Source: Sycobia sp. Sy_11
Lineage: Eukaryota; Arthropoda; Insecta; Hymenoptera; Epichrysomallidae
DNA length: 64,000 nt
Direction: 5' to 3'
Assembly: GCA_018907035.1 (NCBI GenBank)
Contig: JACCIC010000040.1
Location: forward strand, 512,501-576,500
Below are positions 38,668 through 56,849 of this stretch, one piece after another. Position numbers and translations under genes: made by a program. Position 1 is the stretch's first letter. Every line of letters starts with the position of its first letter. Below the pieces are notes generated by a model that saw nothing but the letters and a program-made list of their open reading frames with translations, ran no database searches and was not told the DNA's origin.

Positions 38668-39895
38668 TTAGGAGGCGAACTTAGTTTCCGACCTTTTTGA
38701 ACGGAAAAGGACATTTATGATGGAAAATGGATACACATTAGCTTAATCAACATATTTTCCATCACTTTCTACTACTTTTTCCCTTTTTCTGGCAATATGG
38801 CGATACCGTGGTAAAAGAACGAAGGCTGTTTCGAGGCGATCCATACATCCACCAATTCTCGCACTTCTTGAACATGTCGGAAGTGCGTATCAACAAGGTA
38901 GTGCTGCATCGATCTGAATTGGTGGTAATCAGATGGCGCTATGTCTGGCGGGTACTGCGCTATGTTTGGCTGGGTGCGGCAGCACTTCCCATTCGAGCTC
39001 GAACAGGGCGTTTTGGACGGGTTTCGCAACATGTGGCCGAGCGTCGTCAGGTCAGAAAATGACTTTGAGCCTATTGGTCGCGATTGCTGACCTATGTTCG
39101 ATTAATTTCTGTTGCAAATCATTTAGTTGCCGTTTGTATACCTCGGTAGTGATGGTTTCATTCGGTTTTAGCAGCTCGTAGTACAGCATACCCTGTTGGT
39201 CCCACCTAATGCACATCAATACCTTTCGGCTGTGGTTGTTCCGTTTTAGTGTCGATGTGGATGGCTGGACTGGGTCCACCCATGACATTTTGCAATTAAG
39301 ATTGTTATAGTAGATCCACTTTTCATGACCAGCTACAATACGCCACAGAAAACTCTTCTTTTTTTGCCTGGCAAGCAAAGACAGTGCGATGTTATATCGA
39401 TTCATAACTGCACTTTCCGTCAAATCGTGTGGCATCCATTTTCTATCTTTATGAATCTTTCCCACCGCATGTAAACATTTGCCAACTGCTCTGTCACTGA
39501 TTCCTAACTTATTAGCGAGTTCTTTTTGCGTTTGAGCTGAATTTTGTCACTAACATCAGTATCTCCACTTCTAAACCGCTGAAATCATTCTTTACATGTT
39601 GTAAGCGATGGAGCTCGTTCGCCATAACATTTTGGAAGCAATCGAGATGTTTCTGCTACACTTTTTTTTAAATCAAAACAGTGCAGAAGGACGTGTCGAA
39701 AATACGATTTATTATGATTCTTTTTTCACTGATAAAAAAATAATAATGTTTAAAAAAATGATGGCGTCTGTGAACTGAATTTTATTAGTAAATGCTAAAA
39801 CTAAAGAATAAGTACTGGATCCGACACATCTGACTTTTCATACTACTGATATCGCCATATAAACGTGAAGGATGGAAACTAAGTTGACCTCTTAA
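38668..39895 (-). mobile_element. Full-length but inactive mariner transposon
   Basis: An element of 1228 bp bounded by imperfect terminal inverted repeats (TTAGGAGGCGAACTTAGTTT at the left; the right end begins TTAAGAGGTCAACTTAGTTT on its own strand) and flanked by TA dinucleotides (38666-38667 and 39896-39897), the mariner target duplication. Its length is normal for the family. The single gene is on the minus strand and is described separately. Neither inverted repeat is badly eroded, so the element inserted within recognisable time. Confidence 0.88.
38772..39735 (-). pseudogene. Mariner transposase, broken
   Basis: Cut-and-paste DDE/D transposase of the mariner family. Reading down the minus strand, about 39720-39480 gives the helix-turn-helix N-terminus (a YGERAPSLTTC block and a QKELANKLGISDRAVGK block) interrupted by stops. 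39465-39052 gives the catalytic core, with KKKSFLWRIVAGHEKWIYY, WVDP and LLKPNETIT. 39032-38772 gives the C-terminal part with YPPDIAPSDYHQFRSM, which carries the last catalytic Asp. The first catalytic Asp, normally GDEKW, is His here (GHEKW), the middle HDNARPH block is lost and frames change between segments, so it cannot be active. Confidence 0.85.
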
Positions 39896-39959
39896 TATAT
39901 CTATTGATCGATTATTCAATAACATACGAATGTATATATTATATAAATTTTAAAAATAA

Positions 39960-40395
39960 TGTATCGTGTCTCGCCGTTCCAACAGTTGGGTTAAGGGAGG
40001 TTTTCGATTTGACGCACTAGAAGCTCTTCCAAATTGTAACAATGCATATGACTACATTTTGATTATGAAAGATTTTAATATTAATTCGCTCTCTAATTTT
40101 TCCCAACTAATTATGAAATTAAAAGTAATAGACACGAATTACATACGTAAATATAATCTATAAAAGTATGTAATTCGTGTCTATTACTTTTAATTTCATA
40201 ATTAGTTGGGACAAATTAGATTACCAATTGATTCAAATACATCTAAGGTTGTTTCTTTTTAACAAGAACATATACCAAACATCTCCAACTATGATACACT
40301 GGTTTGCTATTCTCGAATATAACAAACCACCGTATCAACGAATTTCCATTAATGACGCTCGTATTGGAATATTAGTATGGAGAGAATATTAGAAG
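39960..40395. repeat. Inverted-repeat segment with LINE-endonuclease-like remnants
   Basis: Two arms of about 53 bp (40094-40146 and 40166-40218) are reverse complements; the inner 46 bp match perfectly, with a 19-bp spacer. The left frame reads YDYILIMKDFNINSLS, similar to the LIMGDFNIN block of LINE apurinic endonucleases; the right flank may carry more of the same domain. The arrangement could be a foldback remnant of a LINE or a template-switch inversion made during its insertion. The frames are too short for a functional protein. Confidence 0.45.
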
Positions 40396-40799
40396 ATTTT
40401 GACGCAGTTGATTGGGGTCTTTTTAGTTATTGAACGATCTAGATTGCAAGGGATCATTTTTAAGCAATGTTTTTAATTGCTTTACGATACTTTTGTTCGT
40501 ATGCTCTTGTTCATGACATACTCTCGTTTCGCATATCTAATTCAGCACGACTAATTTCGGCACGCAATAACACTTGCAGAATTAAAAATCTGTAGAATTA
40601 TTCGCAAAAATAAACAATACTATATAATAATAAATAATTTTATTCTGATATTTCTGAACAATCAAGTATCACAATTTTTCATAATATAGCAGATCTACTT
40701 ACAAAGGAATAAGAAAATATTTGTTTATTTATTCTTGATAAGCAAAAGTCTAGGTGAAATATTTTTCAATATTTTTACTAAAACAAAAATCTTTATATT

Positions 40800-42671
40800 T
40801 CAAATGTCAGCTATGGAAACATTTTCAAGAACCCTATTAATGTTTACTTTCAAATACTTCTTGATTTTGCTCTTAAGCTGTTTCTGAATTACATGAACTG
40901 TATACGGCAGAGTTTTAGAAAACTGAGTGCTAATTATATTTGAAATGAGCTTGTCATCATACAGCCCAGCGAACTTCAGCTAAAATCATATAAAAATACA
41001 TAATAAATTGATTTAATTTACAGGATGAGACTTTCATCTTTAGATCATAGATTTGAGCCCAATGCAGATTATTATTACTTTCAATTATTATTACTTCTAT
41101 GATAAACACTGTACCGTTCCAAGAGCTTCAGCTAAACTTAAGTAAATATATAAAAAAAAAAATTTAATTCTACGTAAGACATTCAAAATTACGTACTATT
41201 ATTTAATCTTCTAGTCCACATTCTATTTCTAACATAATTACAATGTTTAATATGGAAGAAATATTAATTCGCAACCTATTCTAAGATACTAATATCTTAT
41301 TTAATTGATTTATCGTTTTGAAGTATAATCATATAATGTACAATGAAGAATAATATAGAACAATATAGTTTATTAATTAATATTAGCGATTTCTATGAAT
41401 ACAAATAAATAATGATTAAAAAACTATAAACACTACTACATTTTTTCTGCTTACCTGTCCTTGTTTTAAAGAGATTAGACAATCATCAATATCTTGAATC
41501 GAAACTTTATTCATTTTGTAATCAATTATTAATTCAGCTTCTGTTGTAAAACGAGCATCTTTTAACTCAAACCTGCAAACGTAAGGATTTTCTAAATACT
41601 GCTAGATATGGATACAAAAATATTTATATAGTCCAAATGGAAACAGTGGATCATTTTTAGTATTTTATATAAAGAATTCGCAGTCTATACAATTTTACTA
41701 AGACTTATGAATCATATTATTTGGTAATTTTTTAGCATAACTTACTTTAGATCTCCAGTACCATAAAAAGGCAACATAAATATGTTTCCAGTGAAATCAT
41801 AGTTAACTTTTCCTTGGATAGTAGACCACCGTAAGTCAATCGATAAGTTACTCTTTGCTGTTCCAAAATCAATGTTGTGGACGTCGTAGTTGGACAGACC
41901 TTGAATACTAATATTGCTTAATGATCCTTTATAACTATAAGAAGAAAGTAAAGTTAATGAAATACTAAATAAAAAGGATAGACTAATTGTCAGAATTTTT
42001 GAATATGATTATAAATAATTAAAGAGTCCATGTATTACTTACCTAAAATAATCGCTGTCTATGTTAACGATCTGATACTTGAATTCATAAGGATCAAGTA
42101 TGGGAATTTCATGAACTGAATCTCCTGTTTTCATTATAGTTTTCAATGTTTCCAATAAAGCTTTGATTTTATTAGTGATTGACTGCGTTTGAATATCATT
42201 AATTCTTATTACATCAGCTAAAACAGTATAAACAATTCATTAGAGACGTATTTATTAGAGGAATCGAAAAGGCATTATTTGCATTAATACTAATTTTTGT
42301 ACTATCTTTATTTTTTCGAAAAAATAAAAAATCTCATTCAGTTTCTTTAATTTATAAAATTGTATGTACATTCTAAATTTATTATCGTATAATTCTTTTG
42401 CCTAAATGAAGCTAATAAAAGTAACATTTCAAGGACATAATAATCAAAAATATCTTATGATTATCAAAAACTTTCTATAATTAGTTCATAATTATATTTA
42501 CAAATCTACATGATACAGAACCACGAATTCCTATTGTAATATGGTTAAAATTTTTTAGAAAAGTATTACTTTTATAATTATATGCTAGAAATTACCTTGC
42601 GAACTGAGAATAGAGCCTGCGTCAATATTTTGGTAGGATACCAACAAAAAGAAAATTATTGCGGTCTTCAT
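40800..42671 (-). CDS. Secreted JHBP-family (takeout-like) protein, five exons
   Basis: Hydrophobic-ligand carrier of the insect juvenile-hormone-binding/takeout superfamily, likely secreted into haemolymph or another fluid. Exons on the minus strand: 42671-42596, 42217-42043, 41934-41746, 41572-41455 and 40979-40800. All junctions are GT-AG and in phase, giving 245 residues, the usual family length. Residues 1-19 are a signal peptide (MKTAIIFFLLVSYQNIDAG). Family landmarks include GDSVHEIPILDPY (about 60-72), SNISIQGLSNY (about 90-100), GKVNYDFTGNIFMLPFYGTGDL (about 125-146) and a C-terminal amphipathic region ending SIADI. Takeout proteins normally have a Cys pair near the N-terminus; here the mature protein has a single Cys, at about 178. 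No stops or frameshifts. The ligand cannot be told from sequence. Confidence 0.8.
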
Positions 42672-42843
42672 GGTTCCAATTTGCAGACTACAAATAATAG
42701 TTTGAAATAAATTGAAGATTGTTTTTTAAGATTGATTGGATCTATAAAACGATACGGTATATTTATTATAATAATTAATTAAATTTATACTATTGGCTAA
42801 TACAACTGACTCAAACGTCTTGGTTTTCGTTTGTACAATTAAT

Positions 42844-42878
42844 GAGTGAAACGGTGATTTTTTTCTTCTTATATAGAA
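42844..42878 (-). promoter_or_regulatory. Possible TATA/initiator pair for the JHBP-like gene
   Basis: On the minus strand CTATATAAG (about 42876-42868) is followed about 25-30 bases later by TTCACTCATT, an arthropod initiator-like sequence. This lies about 175-200 bases upstream of the ATG at 42671. The spacing fits a TATA-plus-initiator core promoter and a 5' UTR of about 170 bases; RNA evidence is lacking. Confidence 0.35.
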
Positions 42879-43045
42879 TAAGATATTATATATATAAATG
42901 AGTATATCAGATTTTAGATATCAATCTTCTACATTTCTTACTTACATAGCAATTTAATTTTAGTGCACATGATTTATTATTGAGAATTACAAACTAGACA
43001 TAATTAGTAAAGTCATGTAATTATTAAAATATAAGACACTTATGT

Positions 43046-43064
43046 ATATATATATATATATATA

Positions 43065-43107
<43 letters not shown>
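43046..43107. repeat. TA microsatellite (interrupted)
   Basis: Two TA runs separated by a short ATACATATAA interruption, upstream of the JHBP-like gene. Confidence 0.85.
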
Positions 43108-43109
<2 letters not shown>

Positions 43110-43112
<3 letters not shown>

Positions 43113-46029
43113 ATTTTATTATATTATTCTTAGAGGAACGACAAGGAATTACATAAATTCCTCTATAATAATAGTCCTTTTACATATTGTTGGTAACAAA
43201 AAATAAATTGATTATGTTTTCATATGGAATAGAACGTTATTAAATTTTAGAAATGAATTATTATTGTAAAGTAATATTAGGTGAATTTAAATCATTAATA
43301 GAAAAACCATTGTGATTAATTATGGAAGCCATGATATTCAATTATAATATTTGAAAAATGATACTAATTCAGATGAGTATCAAAATATTGGATATTCATC
43401 TGTCTAAATATTGAGTAAAAAATTATTTATAATAATTTATATTATGTATAATGATCATATTATTAGTCGAGTTAAATATTAATAAAATTTATATTAAATG
43501 ATTTACATGCAGAGGTATTAAAAAATAAAAATTATTACAATATAACTAATCAAATATAAATCCCATTGGGGATGTTATAAAATTTCAGTATAGATTATAA
43601 GAAATTTTTCATTTTAATAATGAATTGTCTAATACATATATTCCAGTATCATGACCTAAACTGATTTTTAGACATGTCATTCAGTTCAGTGATTGAAATG
43701 TTGATCGATATCGTTATTAAATGTCATTTACTGATTTAACTAGATTACTTTTATCAACTCATATTCCAACCTAGCTCTTATTATCTGACACTATTTATAT
43801 AAGAAAAATAAAAACACAAATTTAAATACATGAAAACTAAACTGGATTATAGTATAGTTAAATAATGTAATAGATCAAAAATAAATTGTTTAATATATTA
43901 TCATATTCAATGTGTAGAAATAAGTTTTAATAAATTAAGAAGATTCAGAAAACCATAAGTGAATATCTTAGAATTTAACTGATTTATTTCTATTATGTAT
44001 TAAATAGGATTTCTCAAATTTATTAAATTTCTTATTAAATGAAGTATCGTTACATATAGATGACTAAGAATAAATAAAAAGTAAAATCACAACATATATC
44101 ATTATTATTATAATATTATAAAAGTTTGAAAAATTGTTTAATTTAATAATCTATATCACTTCTAAATTTATTTATTTAAAAGTAAACATATAAATCCATA
44201 CATGTTTCACATTTTATGGCATATATCGATTTCAGAAATACTTAACTTAAAAACTAAAATGTAAATGTAAATTTTATTAATCTCTGATAAAAGTTTACAG
44301 AGAGTGGTCTGCTATACTACTGCACGAGTGTAAGGCAATACCATAGTTTATTATATATTTATAAAAGTTATTAAAATCTTTTTAATATTGTTGATGTATT
44401 CTTTAGTAGTATTCCTTCCAGATGATCATCTAGTATCTGATGAAGTTGAAAATTCGAAATTCTAGGTAGACCATCTGAATATTGAAGCTGCAAAAAAATT
44501 ATATAAATTTTGTAATATACGAAGAAATGAAACTGCATGATTACACTTTCGACATTAGAACCGCCCCCTAAAGAGACCATTGTCAAACTTTTGAAATATC
44601 TTTAGGTACGACAATTGATTTGACAGAGAGATTTTATAATGTTGTCCTTTATATTTATTCCTTTATTGCTACCTGAAAAACAAGAACCGACAATTGATCA
44701 ACGTGTGAAATGTCAGGTGCAGAATCAACAACAGGACCCGAACTTGTTTGGTCATAAAATTTATGAATTCCTTGAAAATTATTTTGGAAAAGTTATAGTA
44801 CATTACGCTACATGAACGCGGTACTCGATTCGCTCGTACGGTAATCGCCTTCATTCTGCAAGCGTATCGTATACTATTTTTCCTTACCAGCTGCTGAAAG
44901 TTCGAAAACAAAAAATTATTTTAAGAAAGTTATATTTAGGAAATAATTGTAAATTATTAAAGGATAATAATTAGAAATTAAATTGATGAATTGAATAATT
45001 AAAAAATAATTTGAATAAAATGAATTAAAATATCTAGAATGAAATTCAGTCTTTCTTAGTTTGCACTCTGGTTCTAGCAAAAAGCTGATTGTAATTTAGG
45101 CTCATCGTATTAAGCAAACTAAAATAAATTTAGATAAATTTAAATAAATTTAACATCACACTAAAATAAATTGTGTGAACCATTTCGTCAATGTGAGAAC
45201 TATTATAGTTTCACTATTAATACTAATTTCTATTGTAATACGAGCATCAATAAATTCATCAAATGGTTTAGAATTTTATAGAAAAATTTCTTAAATTTTC
45301 AAAAATTGTAATGTTTCTATAAATTAATTTATATTTAAATATAAATCAATAACTTTAAAGCTTAACAAAAATCTATATATTAATTCACTCTTAAGAATAA
45401 AAATATATTGTTTTTTGTTGGAAGCTTAAATGCATTAGTTAAAATAAAAATAATTTTAAAGTAATTTTTGAATTTATAATTTTACTTGTTTATCTGTAGT
45501 TTTATAAATAAAACAACATCTATATTATTACATATAAGAACATCGTTTTTGGAACTATGTATATAATATATATTCATATTAATATATACATCTACATATA
45601 AGTACTAAGTGAACCCAGTAATCTGTAGCTTCTAACTAAAATATTTTTCATTGCTGCATGACCGACATTTTTACATACATTAATCAAATATTCAAATAAT
45701 ATAAATTCTTAAGCTGTAATTCTCGTCCAATTTCGTGTATTTAAAAAAAATGAAGCAGTATATGTTAATGATGAATGATAAAAAACTTATGATTGAAATT
45801 TGAATTTTACACCTAAACTGGCTAGATGCGCTAGCGTTGATAATAACTATTAATCAATTGAAGACAAGAAAAAATAATACATGTCATATATTGTATAAGA
45901 ATTAGTATGAAAAAACAGTTTCATATCTCTTGATCTATAAACTAGTTTTATTCATACGAAATTTATAGTACATATTATTTAATAAGTTTATACTCTGTAA
46001 TTATCTAAAATATCAATTTTTTATATAAA
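43110..46029. other. AT-rich intergenic DNA between JHBP-like gene and pseudoprotease
   Basis: Apart from a possible hAT transposase trace at 44440-44765, I see nothing but AT-rich sequence without coding signal. The two flanking genes are transcribed away from each other, so their promoters lie in this interval or its edges. Confidence 0.5.
44440..44765 (-). pseudogene. Possible hAT-family transposase remnant
   Basis: On the minus strand about 44762-44673 reads VVDSAPDISHVDQLSVLVF, close to the block DSTPDISHVDQL of hAT-type (zinc-finger MYM-like) transposases. About 44490-44460 reads YSDGLPRISNF, in the place where the family has a GxPVERFL segment. The two pieces are separated by non-coding sequence with stops. 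Only a short trace remains; the assignment rests on one motif. Confidence 0.4.
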
Positions 46030-52849
<6,820 letters not shown>

Positions 52850-55310
52850 ATATATTTAAAAAGGAATTTAGAAAGATTACACGTATTTATGCTATTCATT
52901 GCAAAGAAATTATATAATAGATGATTAAATTATATATATATATGTATATATATTATAAGGAAATGATACCGAATTTGGCTACCTTTAGTATATCCAAAAT
53001 CTATAAACTTGACCATCTCTTAAAGTTTTACATTATCAATATAAAAACGCGACCAGAAAGATGATAAACAAATCATGGAAAATCATCAATTTGCATAACT
53101 AAAATATATATGTTTGTATTTCCGATCAAAAATTTAAGAAATTTAGTTTTTAAATTTTTTATTATTAACATTGTTAAAAATTCTAATAGAAATTATGACA
53201 TTAGAACAAAATTTTTTAATGTCATAACTTTTCAAATCCTTAGGCTTTTATTGTAAATATAAGATTTTTCTGAGGTTTTTTTATTAAATACAAATATTTA
53301 TTAATCTAATTTTAATAGTTTATGATTAATATTTATGTCATAAGTACATAAGTCATAAGTAACACATTTTCTGATGACTTGAGTTGTTTTTACCACTGAT
53401 CTGTATTTAATGATTAATCTTAAGAACTAGTACACTGTAAATGAATAGTAAGATTTAAAAGTCAGTGATGGTTATAAGAAAATATGAGTATCTACAATAG
53501 ATTAGAATAAGTTTACTACTAGCATTGGTAGTAGAATAAATATTAAATTGGAATTCTAAAAATTTGTTCACGCATAATCTATATTTATCGATACATGTTC
53601 AAAATAATGTTTTAGATTATATAATATAATGATATTATACAATCACATACTATTTTTTATATAGAAAAGATTATCGTATTTCAAGGATTTAGAATTCTTA
53701 TTAATGTTTTTACTTCGATAATTTATTATTAAATATGTATTGTTTTCTTTGACTTTGCAGTATTTGTTAAAAATGGATTTATATAACCTAATAGAACCAA
53801 TGATACTTTATATGAGTTCTGAGAAATTTATTAAATTCAAAAACTATTTGTTAATATATTATTATATTCTAAGACTTATAGTTTTCTGAATCTCTATCTT
53901 CCATGGTTACATTTCCAAAATCAGACTATTTGTATGAAAAGATGTGAGCTATATTTATGAAGTCACATTAGAATTTCAGTAACTATTTAATCTAAATTAT
54001 ACATTCGAATTGTGATATATCTTAAGATTTTTGTTCTCAATGAAACTAACTATGATTAATGAATAATTACAGCTGTCTTCAGTATCAAAAAAATTAAATT
54101 ACTAACATATGTTATAATAATATATGCATTCCCGTTGACACCAGATTCAATCCTTTGAAACTAAATCACAATACAGAATTATTATATATCATGATATTTT
54201 TATTATAGATAAACTAGACTAATTTTTCGAAATTATTTTTTAAAATTAATAATGTTACATAATATTATATAAAATTTGAATAACTTTATTACAATTTCAG
54301 AAGAATTCTATGCAAACAATTTATCGTATATTGCGATATTATATTTAAAATAATGTTTTTTAAATAAAATCTTTCTTTTACCAAATACATTTAAATATAC
54401 CATGATGGCACTCTAATTTGGAAGTCGAGAGATAATATATGAATAATAGATTAAAATGGAGTAAGCATGTTTTTCTATAAGCATTTATTTAAAATTATTA
54501 TAGAAAATTGGCTTCTGGCTTATACTAATGGTATAATAACAGATCGATATTTTAGAGTTATCAGCTGCCGATACATAATTACATGAATATGAGCGAGCAA
54601 TATGAAAAAATATATAAAATTACTCGAAGACTTAGAACTTCTTGTGAATCGACTTGCAGCAACTCGAATGGACTAAATGAACATGATAGAAATTAGCAGG
54701 CAAAATGGAAGTAAATTCAAGTGTCTTCAAATAATTTAAAATTATTTAGTAATGATTTACTAAGAAGGGTCCAATAATTTTAGAGAGTGGAATTATATAG
54801 CTCCTTATAAAAGTTATCTACAATTGAAAATTATCCAAAACACGAATCGTAATTAATTTTTACATCTTGGTTTTGCTTTTCTTTTTATTGTTTTTCTAAA
54901 ATGGACAATGAGTACTAAAGAACCCTGGCAAATAGTACTGTTATGAGATGCAATCTCTCTCAAGATCACGTGTCTCCGATGTTGTTCAAAGTTTGCTGTT
55001 TCTTATTTAATACTTATTACTGAATCATTGTTCATATATTTTTTATGAAATTCTGTGGAAGGAGCCTAACGAATAAGAAAGCAAGACCTTGTATCATTAA
55101 ATAACTCCTGCCTACAGTAGGTTTTATTAAATAACAATTGTGTTAAAGATTCTTAGAATTTCTGTCACATCCCCATATACTCTATTTGCAATAATATGAG
55201 AATAAACTAACAGTAATACATGTTATAGCAACGTATTATAAAAGAAGTCTTGCAACTATAAGAAATATTTAAAGAGTTTTAAAGAATTTATTTAAAATTG
55301 CCATAAAAAC
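52850..55310. other. AT-rich intergenic DNA
   Basis: Downstream of the pseudoprotease stop. No open frame of recognisable origin, no long microsatellite and no clear repeat were found; composition is uniformly AT-rich. Confidence 0.5.
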
Positions 55311-55326
55311 AATCTATAACGATTTT

Positions 55327-55527
55327 TTTTTTATGTTATTTAACGTTGCTCTATTTATGCTTCCAAATATCGGTGCTAATCAGGGACGGAGGTCTACAAT
55401 GTGTTTGTAAACAAAGCACATGTAAATTATTACAGCGGTGCCTGTATCAATCGGCCGAGACCGGGATTGAACTCGGGTTACCAAGTTACTAGTCCTTCGC
55501 TCTAGCGATCGAGCCATCGTAGGCCTC
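55327..55527 (-). mobile_element. tRNA-derived SINE, copy 2
   Basis: Same family and orientation as the copy at 27408. It has the tRNA-like head with A-box region and B box (here with one base deleted, GAGTTCAATCCC), the same body and a short A-tail (T run on plus at 55323-55332). The flanking 13-bp duplication CTATAACGATTTT is perfect (55314-55326 and 55528-55540). A few substitutions and small indels separate it from copy 1, so the two insertions are independent and fairly recent. Confidence 0.85.
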
Positions 55528-55638
55528 CTATAACGATTTTGATATCATATTTATTAACAATAAAGGAAACTTAAAATTTTTTTATATATAATTTTTTATA
55601 TATTTTTCAAGTAAGATTTTTTTAGGATGACTGCCCAG

Positions 55639-56829
55639 TGTATTCCAAAAGTTTTAAAACTGGGGATATAAAAGATGCAATTAATGTACAAAATTTATTC
55701 AAAATAGTCTCCATTAGAAGTAATACACAAGTTGGCACGATCTTGCAGTTTCTCCATGGCTTTTAAAAACTCCTCTTTTGGAATACTTTTTAATTTCGTT
55801 GTCACAGCTTCTTGTATATCGTTTATCGACGTAAAACGGTAACCTTTCAAGTCTATTTTGAATTTGGGAAACAAGAAGTAGTTAGGGAGAGCCAAACCAA
55901 TTGAATCTGGTGTGTGGCTGAGTACAGGAAACATTTTTTGGCCAAAAATTGAGGCTTAGTTGCCCCGTATGTGCTGGCGTATTATTGTGCAAGAGGAAAA
56001 AAAAGCCTTTCCATAACTTTCCATAACTGTTCGTATAATGCAGCATTTATACTAGTACCTTGAGGAATAAATTCTTTGTAGAACATATCTTTAGAATAAA
56101 AAAAAATGATTAACATTGCCTTAACTTTTGGTTTTGGAAAGAGTATTTTTTTGATCGCGGTGAGTTTTCACCAACCCATTCAGCACTTTGGCGTTTCATT
56201 GCAGGGTCGTACGCAAAACGCCAACTTTCATCATCCATAATACTAGTTTCAAAATTTGGCTGCGTTTCAAACGTTTCCAGCAAGTCACGTGCATGAGAAA
56301 CTCGTTGCTCTCGTTGTTCGACAGTTAACGCGTGTGTAACGAAACGCGCAAACTTTTATTTTCCAACTCGTTCGTTATAATACGTTCAAAGCCGGATTTT
56401 GGTATTCCAATAAGTTTTTCAATCCGTCTGCAGCTAGAGTTGCGCATGGCCATCCGCTCATTTCGTCCTCTTCAACTGAATCTCTGCCTGCCGTAAAGAC
56501 GCAATACCACCGAAAACTAGGAGCACGAAACATAACACATTGATCATAAGTCACTTTTAATATAATATTTCCTTTGTTTTCGTTACACTATTACCAGCTT
56601 TAAAGCTAAATTTAATTGCAACAGGTTATTGGATATTATTATTCGTCATAAACAACGATAGCGACTACTTTGATACTCTCACACAAACTGCTACTGAACA
56701 GCTGTATGCAATCCGATGAACTTGAAATGGAAGTAGAGGAAGGTTGTAGTACCTATTGGCCAAAGGTACATGGCGATATCGCAAGTAGTATTGATTTTAT
56801 TCCTGTTGTCTTACAACTTTTGGGATATA
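55639..56829 (-). mobile_element. Second mariner-type transposon, decayed
   Basis: About 1.19 kb bounded by short inverted repeats (TATTCCAAAAGTTTTAAAAC at the left; the right end reads TATATCCCAAAAGTTGTAAG on its own strand). The minus strand encodes transposase pieces described separately. The inverted repeats and protein motifs differ from those of the element at 38668, so this is a different mariner lineage. Confidence 0.65.
55695..56530 (-). pseudogene. Mariner-type transposase, broken
   Basis: The clearest part, 55934-55695, reads PNYFLFPKFKIDLKGYRF, then INDIQEAVTTKLKSIPKEEFLKAMEKLQDRA and CITSNGDYFE, the standard C-terminus of this transposase group. Upstream on the same strand, KVKAMLIIFF, an F-IPQGTSINAALY block and LHNNTPAHTGQL are recognisable in order. 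The catalytic HDNAPAH block has Asp changed to Asn (HNNTPAH) and the PYSPDLAP block is damaged; frameshifts separate the pieces. Not functional. Confidence 0.75.
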
Positions 56830-56849
56830 TTATATATGTAGTGCCTCTT

